Part shown: positions 8,753 to 18,384 of the stretch, piece after piece
Position numbering within the stretch: position 1 is the stretch's first letter
Layout: every line of letters starts with the position of its first letter
DNA from: an uncultured Dokdonella sp.
GTDB lineage: Bacteria > Pseudomonadota > Gammaproteobacteria > Xanthomonadales > Rhodanobacteraceae
Length of the DNA: 52,026 nt
Assembly (NCBI GenBank): GCA_934526015.1
Contig: CAKSZY010000016.1
Span: 1 to 52,026, forward strand
Reading direction: 5' to 3'
Position numbers and translations under genes: made by a program
The notes under the pieces: generated by a model
Database searches by the model: none
Seen by the model: only the letters and a program-made list of their open reading frames with translations
Told to the model about the DNA's origin: nothing

Positions 8753-9394
8753 ATGCACGACTACCAGCGACGCTTCCTCGACCTCGCCCTTGCCCGCAAT
8801 GTGCTGCGCTTCGGCGAATTCACCCTGAAGTCCGGGCGGATCAGCCCGTACTTCTTCAACGCCGGGCTGTTCGACTCCGGCAGCGCGCTGGATGCACTCG
8901 GCACGGCCTATGCCGCGGCTGCGAACGCTTCCGGGATCGACTTCGACCTCGTGTTCGGCCCGGCCTACAAGGGCATTCCGCTCGCCGCCCTGACCGCCGC
9001 CGCACTTGCCCGCGAACACGGCCGTGAGGTCGGCTTCGCCTACAACCGCAAGGAGGCCAAGGACCACGGCGAAGGTGGCAGCCTGGTCGGCGCGCCGCTG
9101 GCCGGGCGCGTGCTGATCGTCGACGACGTCATCACCGCCGGCACCGCAATCCGCGAATCGCTCGCCCTCATCGCCGCCCACGGTGCGCACGCCGCCGGCG
9201 TGCTGATTGCCCTCGACCGCGAGGAGCGCGGCCTCGGCCCGCATTCGGCGGCGCAGGAGGTGGCCCTCGAATGCGGCGTCCCGGTGATCGCGATCGCCCA
9301 CCTGACCGACCTGCTGGCCTATGCCGACGACCGTCCGGAGCTGCACCGGCACCGGCCGGCCCTGCTCGACTACCGCAGCCGCTACGGGGTGTGA
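8753..9394 (+). CDS. pyrE: Orotate phosphoribosyltransferase
   Basis: PyrE joins orotate and PRPP to make OMP in pyrimidine synthesis. The 213-residue protein has the PRPP loop [13 protein letters not shown] near residues 117-130, [11 protein letters not shown] near the N-terminus and [11 protein letters not shown] for orotate/PRPP contacts. Length matches the gammaproteobacterial enzyme. It lies between the broken exporter and a DUF4124 gene on the same strand, each with its own -10 element. Confidence 0.97.
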   Translation: MHDYQRRFLDLALARNVLRFGEFTLKSGRISPYFFNAGLFDSGSALDALGTAYAAAANASGIDFDLVFGPAYKGIPLAALTAAALAREHGREVGFAYNRKEAKDHGEGGSLVGAPLAGRVLIVDDVITAGTAIRESLALIAAHGAHAAGVLIALDREERGLGPHSAAQEVALECGVPVIAIAHLTDLLAYADDRPELHRHRPALLDYRSRYGV

Positions 9395-9427
9395 TCGCGG
9401 CCGCTGCGCGGGCTTCCTGCGCTCGCC

Positions 9428-9433
9428 TATACT
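9428..9433 (+). promoter_or_regulatory. -10 element TATACT of the DUF4124 gene
   Basis: TATACT lies 21 bases before the ATG at 9455. A good ribosome site, AGGAGG, sits between them. Confidence 0.45.
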
Positions 9434-9454
9434 CCGCCGCCAGGAGGCCTTCCC

Positions 9455-10087
9455 ATGCGCAAGATCGTCGTTTCCCTCGCCGCCGCGCTGATCGCCGGCA
9501 GTCTCGGCATGCCGACCGCCGATGCCCAGGGCAACCGCTACAAGTGGCGCGATGCCGAGGGCAACCTGCACTACTCCGACGCCCTGCCGGCCAATGCCAA
9601 CCAGTTCGGCTATGAAGTCGTCAACGCCCAGGGCATCGTCGTGCGCCGTGTCGAGCCGGCCAAGTCGGCAGAGGAGAAGGCCGCCGCCAAGGTGCAGGCC
9701 GACCGCGAACGTGCCGAGCGCGACGCGGCCGACGCCCGCCTGCGCCAGGACCAGCAGTTGCTGGCGGCCTATCCGAACGAAGCGGAGCTGCTGCGCGCAC
9801 ATGCGTCGCAACTCGAATTGCTGCAGCAGAACATCCGCAGCGCCGAGATCGGCCTGCAGAGCCAGGAACGCAGCCTGGCCGAACAGCTCGGCCAGGCCGC
9901 CGACATCGAGCGCGAGGGCAAACCGGTGCCGCAGCGCATCGCCGACCAGATCGGTGCCACGCGCAAGCAGATCGAGGCGCAGCACCGCGTGGTCGATCGC
10001 CGGCTTGCCGAACTCGAGAAGGCGAAAGCCGATTTCGCCGCCGAACTCGAGCACTACCGCAAGCTGACCTCGACGTCCGCGCACTAG
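9455..10087 (+). CDS. Secreted DUF4124-domain protein with coiled coil
   Basis: The 210-residue protein has a signal peptide of about 24 residues ending in the ADAQG region. Next comes a DUF4124 module: YKWRDAEGNLHYSD, with the Trp-Asp-Gly/Glu-x-Gly turn typical of the family. From about residue 70 to 205 it is a charged, Ala/Glu/Arg/Gln-rich coiled coil. It is therefore expected in the periplasm or attached to the envelope. No enzymatic motif is visible. An AGGAGG site precedes the ATG. DUF4124 proteins are common in Xanthomonadales; the role is unknown. Confidence 0.85.
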   Translation: MRKIVVSLAAALIAGSLGMPTADAQGNRYKWRDAEGNLHYSDALPANANQFGYEVVNAQGIVVRRVEPAKSAEEKAAAKVQADRERAERDAADARLRQDQQLLAAYPNEAELLRAHASQLELLQQNIRSAEIGLQSQERSLAEQLGQAADIEREGKPVPQRIADQIGATRKQIEAQHRVVDRRLAELEKAKADFAAELEHYRKLTSTSAH

Positions 10088-10121
10088 AAGGCCGTGCGCC
10101 GGCGCGCGCCGGCGCGAGTCC

Positions 10122-12551
10122 TCAGAACGGCAGCGGCAGGGCCTTGTCGGTCGCGCGCAGCTGCTGGCGGAACACCTCCTGGATGCGCGCGAGGGCGGCC
10201 TCGTTGTCGGCGTCGAAACGCAGCACCAGCACCGGCGTCGTGTTGGAGGCCCGCACCAGACCCCAGCCGTCCGGCCAGTCGGCGCGCACGCCGTCGATCG
10301 TGGTCAGGCGGGCGCCATCGAAGCTGGCCTGTTTGCGGAACGCCTCGATGAAGCGGTAGTGCTCGCCCTCGTGCAGCGGGATCTTCAATTCCGGCGTCGA
10401 CACGCCCTTCGGCAATCCGGCGAAGATGTCCTCCGGGCTGCGGCCGTCGAGGTCGCCGGCGAGGATCTCGAGCAGGCGTGCCGCCGAGTAGATCGCATCG
10501 TCGAAGCCGTACCAGCGTTCGCCGAAGAAGAAGTGGCCGCTCATCTCGCCGGCCAGTTGCGCATCGGTCTCGCGCATCTTCGCCTTGATCAGCGAATGGC
10601 CGGTGCGCCACATGACCGGGCTGCCGCCATGCTGCAGGATGATCGGCTGCAGGTGGCCGGTGCACTTGACGTCATAGATGATCGTGGCGCCGGGGTTTCG
10701 GCTCAGCACGTCGATCGCGAACAGCATCAGCAAGCGGTCCGGGTAGATCACCTCGCCGCTGCGCGTGACCACGCCGAGGCGGTCGCCGTCGCCGTCGAAG
10801 GCGAGGCCGAGGTCGGCACCGGTCTGCTTCACCGACAGGATGAGGTCCTGCAGGTTGTGCGGATCCGACGGATCCGGGTGGTGGTTCGGGAACTGGCCAT
10901 CGACCTCGCAGTACAGCGGGATGACTTCGCAACCGATCGCTTCGAGCACGGTCGGCGCGATGCCGCCGGCGACGCCGTTGCCGCAATCGACGACCACCTT
11001 GAGCGGACGCTCGACCTGGATGTCGTCACTGATGCGGGCGACGTAATCGCCGCTGACATCCATGACCTGGACGCCGCCGGCGCCGCTGCTGAAGCGGCTT
11101 TCGGCGATGCGTGCGTAGAGGTTCTGGATCGCGTCCTCGGACAGGGTCTCGCCGCCGAGCACGATCTTGAAGCCGTTGTAGTCGGGCGGGTTGTGGCTGC
11201 CGGTCACCGACACGCAGGATCCGGTCTGCAGGTGGTAGGCGGCGAAATAGGTCAGCGGCGTCGGCGCGAGGCCGATGTCGATGACATCGCAGCCGGAGGC
11301 GCGCAGGCCGTCGATCAGCGCCGCCGACAGCTCCGGGCCGGACAGGCGGCCGTCGCGGCCGACGACGATCTCGCGCAGGCCGCGCTGCTGCGCCTCGCTG
11401 CCGATCGCGCGCCCGAGCAGACGGGCGACGCCGGTGGTCAGCGTCTGCCCGACCACGCCGCGGATGTCGTAGGCGCGGAAGATGCTGCGGTCGAGGGTGA
11501 CCGGTGCTTCGGGGGGCTTCGCAGCCGGCGCCGCGGCAACCGGCACCGGCTTGGCGGCGGCACCGGCCTGGGCGCCGGCGGCGGCCGCGGCGGATTGTTG
11601 CTTCATCGCTTCACCCAACGTGATCTCTCCGGTCGTGGAACGGTTGCCTGGACGCAGGACTTCGATGGCGCGCTGCATGCCGACCTGGCGCAGCCACAAG
11701 GCGACGAACGCGGCCAGCAGGCACAGCGCCGTCAGCGGCACCAGCACCCAGAGGTTGCGGGTGACGAAAATCGGATCATCCGGGGTGACCAGGCCAAGGC
11801 GGAACTTCGAGCCCGGCACCGCCACGCCGAGGTCGGTCATCGACGAGCTCGTCGCGGAACCCTCGATGACGCTGTCTCCGCGCCCGTCGCCCTGACGCAG
11901 TTCGATGCGTCCGCTGCCGCTCGACAGGCGCCGGAACGTGTCCAGCAGCGGCGAGAACGGCAACTGCACATAGGCGAACGACAGCGTGGCGGAACCGTCG
12001 CGGACCGGCACGGCGAGCACGAGGCGCTTCTCGCTGCCTTCGACCCGCATCTGCGCCGGCGCCGGTTTTCCGGTCGACTGCGCCTGCATGAGCATCTGCG
12101 CGCGTGCGTAACCGAGTTGGCGCAGGTCCTCGCGCAGCACCTCGAGCAGTTTCGGCGTGTAGAACGAAATGTCGATCAGCTCCGGCCACAGGGCATGCGC
12201 AGCGGCAGCGGCCTCGGCGAGCGCGGCATCGTCTCCGACCGCGAGCGCCTGCAACACCGCCGGCGAACCGGTGACTTCGACCGACCGGGCAATCGCCTCG
12301 TCGATCTGGCGACCGAGCTCCTCGGCCTGACGTTCGCGCGCGCGTTCGGCGGCACCGAGGTCGCCGCTGGTCGACCACACCAGCGAGCACTGCCAGATCA
12401 GGAACAGCGCCAGCAGCATGAGGCAGGTCGCCGCCACCAGCGGCAGCAGCACGCGCAGGCCCGGAATCATGCGCACGAGCGCGCGCGACACCCGTGCCGG
12501 GCCCGCTGCCGCCCCGGCCTTTCCCGTCCCCGCCGGTTGTTGCGCTGCCAT
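10122..12551 (-). CDS. algC: Phosphomannomutase/phosphoglucomutase with membrane-anchored N-terminal sensor-like region
   Basis: The C-terminal 450 residues are a complete AlgC/XanA-type alpha-D-phosphohexomutase, which interconverts hexose 1- and 6-phosphates for exopolysaccharide and LPS sugars. It starts at FRAYDIRG (about 358). The phosphoserine loop is TGSHNP (Ser about 452), the metal loop DGDGDR (586-591), the sugar loop GEMSGH (668-673) and the phosphate loop RASNTTP (767-773). Ahead of it are two membrane segments (about 34-54 and 268-287) enclosing a 210-residue extracytoplasmic domain. Long AlgC forms like this are known in Pseudomonas. The ATG at 12551 follows GGAG at good spacing; an upstream ATG at 12740 would read through a low-quality Arg-rich stretch. 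It lies downstream of dut on the same strand. Confidence 0.92.
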   Translation of the reverse strand: MAAQQPAGTGKAGAAAGPARVSRALVRMIPGLRVLLPLVAATCLMLLALFLIWQCSLVWSTSGDLGAAERARERQAEELGRQIDEAIARSVEVTGSPAVLQALAVGDDAALAEAAAAAHALWPELIDISFYTPKLLEVLREDLRQLGYARAQMLMQAQSTGKPAPAQMRVEGSEKRLVLAVPVRDGSATLSFAYVQLPFSPLLDTFRRLSSGSGRIELRQGDGRGDSVIEGSATSSSMTDLGVAVPGSKFRLGLVTPDDPIFVTRNLWVLVPLTALCLLAAFVALWLRQVGMQRAIEVLRPGNRSTTGEITLGEAMKQQSAAAAAGAQAGAAAKPVPVAAAPAAKPPEAPVTLDRSIFRAYDIRGVVGQTLTTGVARLLGRAIGSEAQQRGLREIVVGRDGRLSGPELSAALIDGLRASGCDVIDIGLAPTPLTYFAAYHLQTGSCVSVTGSHNPPDYNGFKIVLGGETLSEDAIQNLYARIAESRFSSGAGGVQVMDVSGDYVARISDDIQVERPLKVVVDCGNGVAGGIAPTVLEAIGCEVIPLYCEVDGQFPNHHPDPSDPHNLQDLILSVKQTGADLGLAFDGDGDRLGVVTRSGEVIYPDRLLMLFAIDVLSRNPGATIIYDVKCTGHLQPIILQHGGSPVMWRTGHSLIKAKMRETDAQLAGEMSGHFFFGERWYGFDDAIYSAARLLEILAGDLDGRSPEDIFAGLPKGVSTPELKIPLHEGEHYRFIEAFRKQASFDGARLTTIDGVRADWPDGWGLVRASNTTPVLVLRFDADNEAALARIQEVFRQQLRATDKALPLPF

Positions 12552-12660
12552 CACCGTCTCCGCTCGACGTCCACCCGGATCGCGCATCCGGCGCAGGGTA
12601 GCCGACCCGCGCGCCGCCTGCCGGGCAGGAGTGCCGGTTTCCCCGCTTGCGTCCGAAGTC

Positions 12661-13128
12661 TCAACGCCGTCCCGAACTGCCGAAACCGCCCTCGCCGCGG
12701 TCGCTCGGCGCGAACGCCTCGACAACGGCCAGCTCGGCATGGACGACCGGCAGGAACACCAGTTGCGCGATGCGATCCCCGGGGCTGATCGTAAAGGCCT
12801 CGGCGCTGCGGTTCCAGAGCGAAACCATCAGCGGTCCCTGGTAGTCGGCGTCGATCAGGCCGGTGCCGTTGCCGAGCACGATGCCGTGGCGGTGGCCGAG
12901 ACCGGAGCGCGGCAGGACCACCGCGCAGACGCCGGCATCGCCGATGTGGATGGCGATGCCGGTCGGCACGAGTTCGCTGGCGCCGCCGGCCAGTTCGAGC
13001 GGCGCGTCGGTCATCGCGCGCAGGTCCATGCCGGCCGAGCCGGCGGTGGCGTGCGCGGGCAGCGGAAACTCGCTGCCGATGCGCGCATCGAGGATGCGCA
13101 CCTCGACCGCGGCTTTCATGCGATTCAT
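12661..13128 (-). CDS. dut: dUTP diphosphatase
   Basis: Dut hydrolyses dUTP to dUMP and keeps uracil out of DNA. All five trimeric-dUTPase motifs are seen in the 155 residues: [41 protein letters not shown] and the glycine-rich tail [11 protein letters not shown]. The ATG at 13128 overlaps the coaBC stop in an ATGA, implying translational coupling. A second ATG at 13119 would remove three residues. The coaBC-dut-algC order is conserved in Pseudomonas and Xanthomonas. Confidence 0.97.
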   Translation of the reverse strand: MNRMKAAVEVRILDARIGSEFPLPAHATAGSAGMDLRAMTDAPLELAGGASELVPTGIAIHIGDAGVCAVVLPRSGLGHRHGIVLGNGTGLIDADYQGPLMVSLWNRSAEAFTISPGDRIAQLVFLPVVHAELAVVEAFAPSDRGEGGFGSSGRR

Positions 13129-14351
13129 CCGCGTGTCTCCCGGTAGCGTGCAGCCACGCGCTCGAGCAGGGCGCGGGCGAGCACGCGCTTGTCCGCCCGC
13201 GCGAGTTCCTCGCGGCCGCCCGGCCAGAGCAGCAGCAGGGCGTTGTCCGCGCTCTCGAAGCCGAGCGCGCCGCCGACGTGGTTGGCGGCGATCAGGTCGA
13301 GGCCCTTGCGTTCGAGCTTGTCGCGCGCATGCCGCTCGAGGTCGTCGGTTTCCGCGGCGAACCCGACCAGCAGCGGGCGGGTGGCGAGCTGGCCGACGTC
13401 GGCGAGGATGTCGGGGTTCTGCGCGAGTTCCAGCACGAGCGCCGCACCGGACTTCTTGATCTTCGACGTCGCCATCGTCGCCGGGCGGAAATCGCCGACG
13501 GCCGCGGCAGAAACGAAGATGTCGCTGGAGGCGGCGGCGGCCAGCACGGCCGCGTGCATCTGGCGCGCGCTGCGCACGTCGTGACGGCGCACGCCGGCCG
13601 GCGTCGGCAGGGCCACCGGTCCGGCGACGAGATCGACCTCGGCGCCGCATGCCACGGCCGCCTCGGCGATGGCGAAGCCCATCCGCCCGGAACTGCGGTT
13701 GCCGATGAAGCGCACCGGGTCGATGTCCTCGCAGGTCGGGCCGGCGCTGACCAGCACGCGCAAGCCGGCCAGCAGGCGCGGACCGCGGGCGGCGGCCAGG
13801 TCCGCCACCAGCTGGGCCGGCTCCTGCAGGCGGCCCTCGCCGCTTTCGCCACACGCCTGGTCGCCGCTGGCCGGGCCGAACACGCGCACGCCGCGCGCGC
13901 ACAACCGTTCGAGGTTGGCGCGGGTCGCCGGGTGCGCCCACATCTGGTGGTTCATCGCCGGCGCGACCGACAGCGGCGCCGCGCTGGCCAGCACGAGGGT
14001 GGTCAACAGGTCGTCGGCGTGGCCGTGGGCGAGCCGGGCGAGCACATCGGCGGAGGCCGGCGCCACGAGGATCTCGTCGGCCCAGCGGGCCAGCTCGATG
14101 TGTCCCATCGCCGCCTCGGCCGATTCGTCCCACAGGCTCGTGCGCACCGGATGGCCGGACAAGGCCTGGAACGTCAGCGCGGTCACGAAGCGCGCGGCGC
14201 CTTCGGTCAGGACCACGCGCACGTCGGCGCCGGCGTCGCCGAGGCGGCGCACGAGGTCGGCGGCCTTGTAGGCGGCGATGCCGCCACTGACGCCGAGCAG
14301 GACGCGCACACCGGCAAGCGGAGGAGAAACCATGCAGGAAATTTCTGACAT
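13125..14351 (-). CDS. coaBC: Bifunctional phosphopantothenoylcysteine decarboxylase / phosphopantothenate-cysteine ligase
   Basis: This 408-residue flavoprotein performs two steps of coenzyme A synthesis. The N-terminal CoaC domain has [11 protein letters not shown], the active-site His in [11 protein letters not shown] and the PAMNHQMW motif. The CoaB domain follows from about residue 190, with [11 protein letters not shown] and the [18 protein letters not shown] region bearing the ligase lysine. The ATG at 14351 is close behind a TAAGCT -10 element (14366-14371, minus strand), leaving only a short leader; ATG 14333 is a possible alternative. It is divergent from radC. Confidence 0.96.
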   Translation of the reverse strand: MSEISCMVSPPLAGVRVLLGVSGGIAAYKAADLVRRLGDAGADVRVVLTEGAARFVTALTFQALSGHPVRTSLWDESAEAAMGHIELARWADEILVAPASADVLARLAHGHADDLLTTLVLASAAPLSVAPAMNHQMWAHPATRANLERLCARGVRVFGPASGDQACGESGEGRLQEPAQLVADLAAARGPRLLAGLRVLVSAGPTCEDIDPVRFIGNRSSGRMGFAIAEAAVACGAEVDLVAGPVALPTPAGVRRHDVRSARQMHAAVLAAAASSDIFVSAAAVGDFRPATMATSKIKKSGAALVLELAQNPDILADVGQLATRPLLVGFAAETDDLERHARDKLERKGLDLIAANHVGGALGFESADNALLLLWPGGREELARADKRVLARALLERVAARYRETRG

Positions 14352-14365
14352 GCGGAGGCGGCGCT

Positions 14366-14371
14366 AGCTTA
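14366..14371 (-). promoter_or_regulatory. -10 element TAAGCT of coaBC
   Basis: TAAGCT on the minus strand lies 14 bases before the coaBC ATG, so the leader would be very short. No clear -35 is seen. Confidence 0.35.
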
Positions 14372-14456
14372 CCGAAATCCGCGCACCGCGCCGCTGTCCG
14401 CGGCCCGCTTCGAGCCCCAGGCTGACGACTTGCACACCGCAGGCAGGGAGCACGTC

Positions 14457-15122
14457 ATGAGCAGCATCCTCGACTGGCCCGACCAGGAACGTCCACGCGA
14501 GAAACTGCGCGCCCGCGGCGCCGACGCCTTGTCCGATGCCGAACTGCTTGCCGTGTTCATCGGCTCGGGGCGGCGCGGACGCAACGCGGTCGACATCGGT
14601 CGCGATCTGCTCGCCCTGCATGGCGGCTTGCGGCCGCTGCTGCGCCTCGACGAAGCCGGTGCCCGGCTCGGCCCGGTGGCGTGGTGCCGGTTGCAGGCCG
14701 CGCTCGAACTCGGTCGCCGCCATCTCGACGCCGAACTGCGCGCCGGCGAAGGGCTGACCGATCCGGCGGCCAGCGCGCGCTTCCTCAAGGCGCAGCTCGG
14801 CGATTATCCCTACGAGGTCTTCGCCTGCCTGTTCCTCGACAACCGCCACCGCGTGCTCGCCTACGAGGAACTGTTCCGCGGTTCGATCGACGGTGCCAGC
14901 GTGCATCCGCGCGAGGTCGTGCGCCATTGCATGCGGCACAACGCCGCCGCGGTGATTTTCGCCCACAACCATCCGTCCGGAATTGCCGAACCGAGCGCGG
15001 CCGACCGGGCGATCACCCTGCGCCTGCGCGACGCCCTCGCCCTCGTCGACGTGCGCGTGCTCGACCACTTCGTCGTCGGCAGCGGCACACCGACCTCGCT
15101 GGCCCAGCGCGGCATGATCTGA
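14457..15122 (+). CDS. radC: RadC-family JAB/MPN protein
   Basis: The 221-residue protein has an N-terminal helix-hairpin-helix-like region ([14 protein letters not shown]) and a C-terminal JAMM metalloprotease fold with [14 protein letters not shown], the His-x-His...Asp zinc site. The historical name refers to DNA repair, but the biochemical role of RadC is unsettled. The ATG at 14457 is preceded by GGGAG at good spacing; an upstream ATG at 14430 adds nine residues without a ribosome site. It is divergent from coaBC, as in other gammaproteobacteria. Confidence 0.95.
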   Translation: MSSILDWPDQERPREKLRARGADALSDAELLAVFIGSGRRGRNAVDIGRDLLALHGGLRPLLRLDEAGARLGPVAWCRLQAALELGRRHLDAELRAGEGLTDPAASARFLKAQLGDYPYEVFACLFLDNRHRVLAYEELFRGSIDGASVHPREVVRHCMRHNAAAVIFAHNHPSGIAEPSAADRAITLRLRDALALVDVRVLDHFVVGSGTPTSLAQRGMI

Positions 15123-15210
15123 GCGGCTGCGGCCGCAACGCGCGCGCCGCGGACGCATCGCGGCAACCGCCCGGACCACGGCGGACTGCCGTCGCGATGG
15201 CGAGATTCCC

Positions 15211-15216
15211 TATACT
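15211..15216 (+). promoter_or_regulatory. -10 element TATACT upstream of the HD-like gene
   Basis: TATACT sits 23 bases before the GTG at 15239 and downstream of an in-frame ATG at 15197, so it argues for the later start. Confidence 0.4.
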
Positions 15217-15238
15217 TGCGCGGTCCATCCTGCGGATC

Positions 15239-16309
15239 GTGCCCCGCGTGATCTTCGGTTTTCCGCAAACCTATCCTCCCGATGCGGTCGAGCGCGAACT
15301 GCCCGACGTCGCCGCCGCACGGGCCTTCGCCGGCGCCCGCATCGACCCGCTCGAGGCGGTACTGGCGCAGCGCCGCTGCCTGATCGCGCCGGTCGGCACC
15401 GACGCGCGCACGCAGGCTTTCCTCGACCGCTGCGACGACGTCATCCGCATAGCCTATGCCCGCCTCGCACGCCGGCATGGCAGCTGGGGCGACGACTTCC
15501 ACGCCTATCACAACGAGGAACACATCCTCGACATCCTTGGTGACCGCATCGACCGCCTGATCGCCGCGCGCGGCGCTGCGGTGCTCGGCCTGCGCGACTG
15601 GTGCGCCCTCGGCGTGTTCGCCGCCACCCACGACCTGCGCCAGCGCGAAGCGCCGTGCTATGCCGCCGGCGTCGGCGCGAACGAACGTGCCAGCCTCGAG
15701 GAAACCTTCCGCCTGCTGGAAGCCGCGGGCTTCTCGCGCAGCGCGGACGGCGACCTCTACCACGCGCTCGACCTGATGATCGACGGCAGCACCTTCGATG
15801 CGCGGCCATCGGCGAACGGCGATCCGTTCAACGCCGCCGAGCTCGTGCAATCCGGCGGCGCCCTCGCCGCCAAGCTGGCCGCCAAGCTCGACAAGCATCG
15901 CCCGGGCTGGCGCGGCGAGCCGCTGCTCGTGCATGCCCACGAGCTGGCCCTCGTCGCCGCCGACATCGATACCGCCAACGTCGCCGAACCGTTCGCGCGT
16001 TTTGCCGCCAGCGCGGTCAACCTCTGCAGCGAACGCGAGATGCTGTGCGGGCGCAGCCTCGACAGCGGCGACAGTGCGCAGCCGGTGTTCGGCTTCCTCA
16101 CCGACGGCCAGGATCGCTTCTTCTTCGACCTGCACCGGTTCAATTCCGAACTGGGTCGCGAAGCCTTCCAGCAGGCCAAGGCAGACAATGCCGAACCGTT
16201 GAAGTCCCTGGTCATGGGGGTGCGTGCACGCATTGCCGTGCGCGGACGGCCGGCCACCGGCCAGCAGGTGCTGGAAGCCTATCGGGACACGCTCGCCGGG
16301 ATTGTCTGA
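15239..16309 (+). CDS. HD-like metal-hydrolase-fold hypothetical protein
   Basis: The 356-residue soluble protein is not recognised by name. It carries the pattern of an HD-superfamily metal site: YHNEEHILDILGDRID near residues 85-100, ATHDLRQ near 125-131 and a later helix YHALDLMIDGSTFD. The family usually holds phosphohydrolases and phosphodiesterases, so nucleotide or phosphoester hydrolysis is a guess. The C-terminus is helical with no membrane segment. The start is uncertain: GTG 15239 or 15248 lie after a TATACT -10 element, while ATG 15197 lies before it. It stands alone between radC and a long gap. Confidence 0.75.
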   Translation: MPRVIFGFPQTYPPDAVERELPDVAAARAFAGARIDPLEAVLAQRRCLIAPVGTDARTQAFLDRCDDVIRIAYARLARRHGSWGDDFHAYHNEEHILDILGDRIDRLIAARGAAVLGLRDWCALGVFAATHDLRQREAPCYAAGVGANERASLEETFRLLEAAGFSRSADGDLYHALDLMIDGSTFDARPSANGDPFNAAELVQSGGALAAKLAAKLDKHRPGWRGEPLLVHAHELALVAADIDTANVAEPFARFAASAVNLCSEREMLCGRSLDSGDSAQPVFGFLTDGQDRFFFDLHRFNSELGREAFQQAKADNAEPLKSLVMGVRARIAVRGRPATGQQVLEAYRDTLAGIV

Positions 16310-16409
16310 TCGCGGCGGGCTTGCAGCGCAACAACACGCGCATTTCTATACACATCCCGGGGCGTCCGGCGCGGCCGGTGGACGATCCTGCATTCACCCG
16401 ACGGTCATG

Positions 16410-16431
16410 TTGATTTCTTCAGCAGAATCAA
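16410..16431. repeat. Small inverted repeat TTGATT...AATCAA
   Basis: TTGATT and AATCAA are exact inverted arms, extended by CT/AG after a one-base bulge. It could be an operator or an RNA hairpin; nothing decides which. Confidence 0.3.
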
Positions 16432-16522
16432 TCGGTTGAGTTACGTCATCGCGGATTTTCCGGATCTGGCCCGGGGTTTCCAGCCGCGCACCGCGGCGGG
16501 CCGGACGATTTTCCCCACAGAC

Positions 16523-16531
16523 TTATCCACA
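16523..16531 (+). promoter_or_regulatory. Perfect DnaA box TTATCCACA
   Basis: The nine bases match the DnaA-box consensus exactly. A weaker version, TTCCCCACA (two mismatches), lies at 16511-16519 in the same orientation, with start-to-start spacing of 12 bases. The pair lies about 130 bases before the argS promoter. Confidence 0.55.
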
Positions 16532-16662
16532 GACCGGCGAATCCGCACCGGCGGCTTTGCCGACAAGCAGTTGGCGTGTGTTTCTTGGCCCCGGCGAAGG
16601 ATTTGCGCGCAACTGCGTGAGCCAGCGGCGCCTGCCGGTTCCGGAACGGCCGTCGCGCGGCC

Positions 16663-16668
16663 TACAAT
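16663..16668 (+). promoter_or_regulatory. -10 element TACAAT of argS
   Basis: TACAAT followed by GCGCGG lies 31 bases before the argS GTG. The -35 region is weak. Confidence 0.5.
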
Positions 16669-16698
16669 GCGCGGCTCCGTCGCACACCGAATCCCGCC

Positions 16699-18384
16699 GT
16701 GAAAGACACCCTGCGCGAGCTCATCCTCGCGGCGCTCGCCGAACTGCGTGCGCAGAGCACCCTCCCCGAGCTGCCCGCCACGAGCTTCGTCGTCGAACGC
16801 ACGCGCAGCCGCGAGCATGGCGATTTCGCCAGCAACGTGGCAATGACCCTGGCCAAGGCGGCCGGCCGCAAGCCGCGCGAACTCGCCGAGCTGATCGTCG
16901 GCGTGCTGCGTGCCGACCCGCGCATCGCCCGCCTCGAGGTCGCCGGGCCCGGCTTCATCAACGTGTTCCTCGCCGATGCGGCGGTGCACGACGGGATCCG
17001 CCGCATTCCCGCGCTCGGCGCGCACTACGGCCGCCATCACGCCGGCGCCGGCCGCAAGCTGCAGATCGAGTTCGTCTCGGCCAACCCGACCGGCCCGCTG
17101 CACGTCGGCCACGGTCGCGGCGCCGCCGTCGGCGACAGTCTCGCGCGCATCCTCGAGGCGAACGGCTGGGCGGTGACCCGCGAGTTCTACTACAACGATG
17201 CCGGCGCGCAGATCCACAACCTCGCACTGTCCGTGCAGGCGCGCTGCAAGGGCATCGAACCCGAGCAGGAAGGCTGGCCGGCCGACGGCTATCGTGGCGA
17301 GTACATCCGCGACGTCGCCCGCGACTACCTCGCCGGCCTGACCGTCGAGGCCGACGGCCATGACGTCACCGCCGCCGGCGACGCCGACGACCTCGACGCG
17401 ATCCGCCGTTTCGCCGTGGCCTGGCTGCGCCGCGAACAGGATCTCGACCTGCGCGCATTCGGCGTGGCCTTCGACGTGTATTTCCTCGAATCCTCGCTGT
17501 ACAGCGAAGGCAAGGTCGAGGAGACCGTGGCCGCGCTGGTCGCCGCCGGCCATGCCTACGAGCAGGATGGCGCGCTGTGGCTGCGCACGACCGATTTCGG
17601 CGACGACAAGGACCGCGTCATGCGCAAGTCGGAAGGCGGCTACACCTATTTCGTGCCCGACGTCGCCTACCACCGCAACAAGTGGCAGCGCGGTTTCGAG
17701 CGCGTGATCAACGAACAGGGCGCCGACCACCATTCGACGGTCACGCGCGTGCGCGCCGGCCTGCAGGCGCTCGACGTCGGCATCCCCGAAGGCTGGCCGG
17801 AATACGTCCTGCACCAGATGGTGACGGTCATGCGCGGCGGCGAGGAAGTGAAGATCTCCAAGCGCACCGGCAACTACGTCACCGTGCGCGATCTCATCGA
17901 CGAGGTCGGTCGCGATGCCACCCGCTACTTCCTCGTAGCACGCAAGACCGATTCGCAGCTGGTCTTCGACATCGACCTCGCGCGCGCGCAGACCAACGAC
18001 AATCCGGTCTACTACATCCAGTACGCGCACGCGCGGGTCTGCAGCGTGAAGCGCCAGCTCGCCGAACGCGGCTTCGCGGCCGATCCCGATGCCGGCTTCG
18101 CCGCGCTCGGAAGCCTCGACAGCGAACACGAACGCGTGCTGATGGCCGAGCTCACCCGCTATCCCGAGATCGTCGAAGCCGCGGCCATCCAGCTCGATCC
18201 GCAACTCGTCGCCCAGTACCTGCGCGATCTCGCTGCGGCATTCCACGCCTGGTACAACGCCCACCAGTTCATCGTCGAGGACGGCACCCTGCGCAATGCG
18301 CGCATCGCCCTCGCCGACGCCGCACGCCAGGTGCTGGCGAATGGACTCGATCTGCTCGGCGTATCCGCCCCGGAGAGCATGTAA
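16699..18384 (+). CDS. argS: Arginyl-tRNA synthetase
   Basis: This 561-residue class I synthetase charges tRNA-Arg. It has the HIGH-type motif HVGH at residues 135-138 within [15 protein letters not shown], the KMSKS-equivalent [11 protein letters not shown] near residue 391, and the C-terminal DALR anticodon-binding domain with [13 protein letters not shown] ahead of it. Length is typical. The start is GTG; no nearby ATG fits the N-terminal additional domain. The stop overlaps the ATG of the SPOR gene by one base (TAATG), so the two are translationally coupled. Confidence 0.97.
   Translation: MKDTLRELILAALAELRAQSTLPELPATSFVVERTRSREHGDFASNVAMTLAKAAGRKPRELAELIVGVLRADPRIARLEVAGPGFINVFLADAAVHDGIRRIPALGAHYGRHHAGAGRKLQIEFVSANPTGPLHVGHGRGAAVGDSLARILEANGWAVTREFYYNDAGAQIHNLALSVQARCKGIEPEQEGWPADGYRGEYIRDVARDYLAGLTVEADGHDVTAAGDADDLDAIRRFAVAWLRREQDLDLRAFGVAFDVYFLESSLYSEGKVEETVAALVAAGHAYEQDGALWLRTTDFGDDKDRVMRKSEGGYTYFVPDVAYHRNKWQRGFERVINEQGADHHSTVTRVRAGLQALDVGIPEGWPEYVLHQMVTVMRGGEEVKISKRTGNYVTVRDLIDEVGRDATRYFLVARKTDSQLVFDIDLARAQTNDNPVYYIQYAHARVCSVKRQLAERGFAADPDAGFAALGSLDSEHERVLMAELTRYPEIVEAAAIQLDPQLVAQYLRDLAAAFHAWYNAHQFIVEDGTLRNARIALADAARQVLANGLDLLGVSAPESM

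Larger units (their letters stand above)
16310..16698. other. 389-bp gene-free interval upstream of argS
   Basis: No ORF here has coding character. It contains a DnaA box, a small AT-rich hairpin and the argS promoter, each listed separately. The part around 16340-16360 has a TATACA that could be a promoter element, but no gene follows it. Confidence 0.7.

Noticed and set aside
12551..12740. Upstream ATG start for algC at 12740
   Set aside because: The extra 63 codons are Arg/Ser/Gly-rich and overlap the region with the TACCCT box before ATG 12551.
16523..16531. Replication origin at the DnaA box
   Set aside because: Only one perfect box, with no dnaA, dnaN or AT-rich unwinding region next to it.
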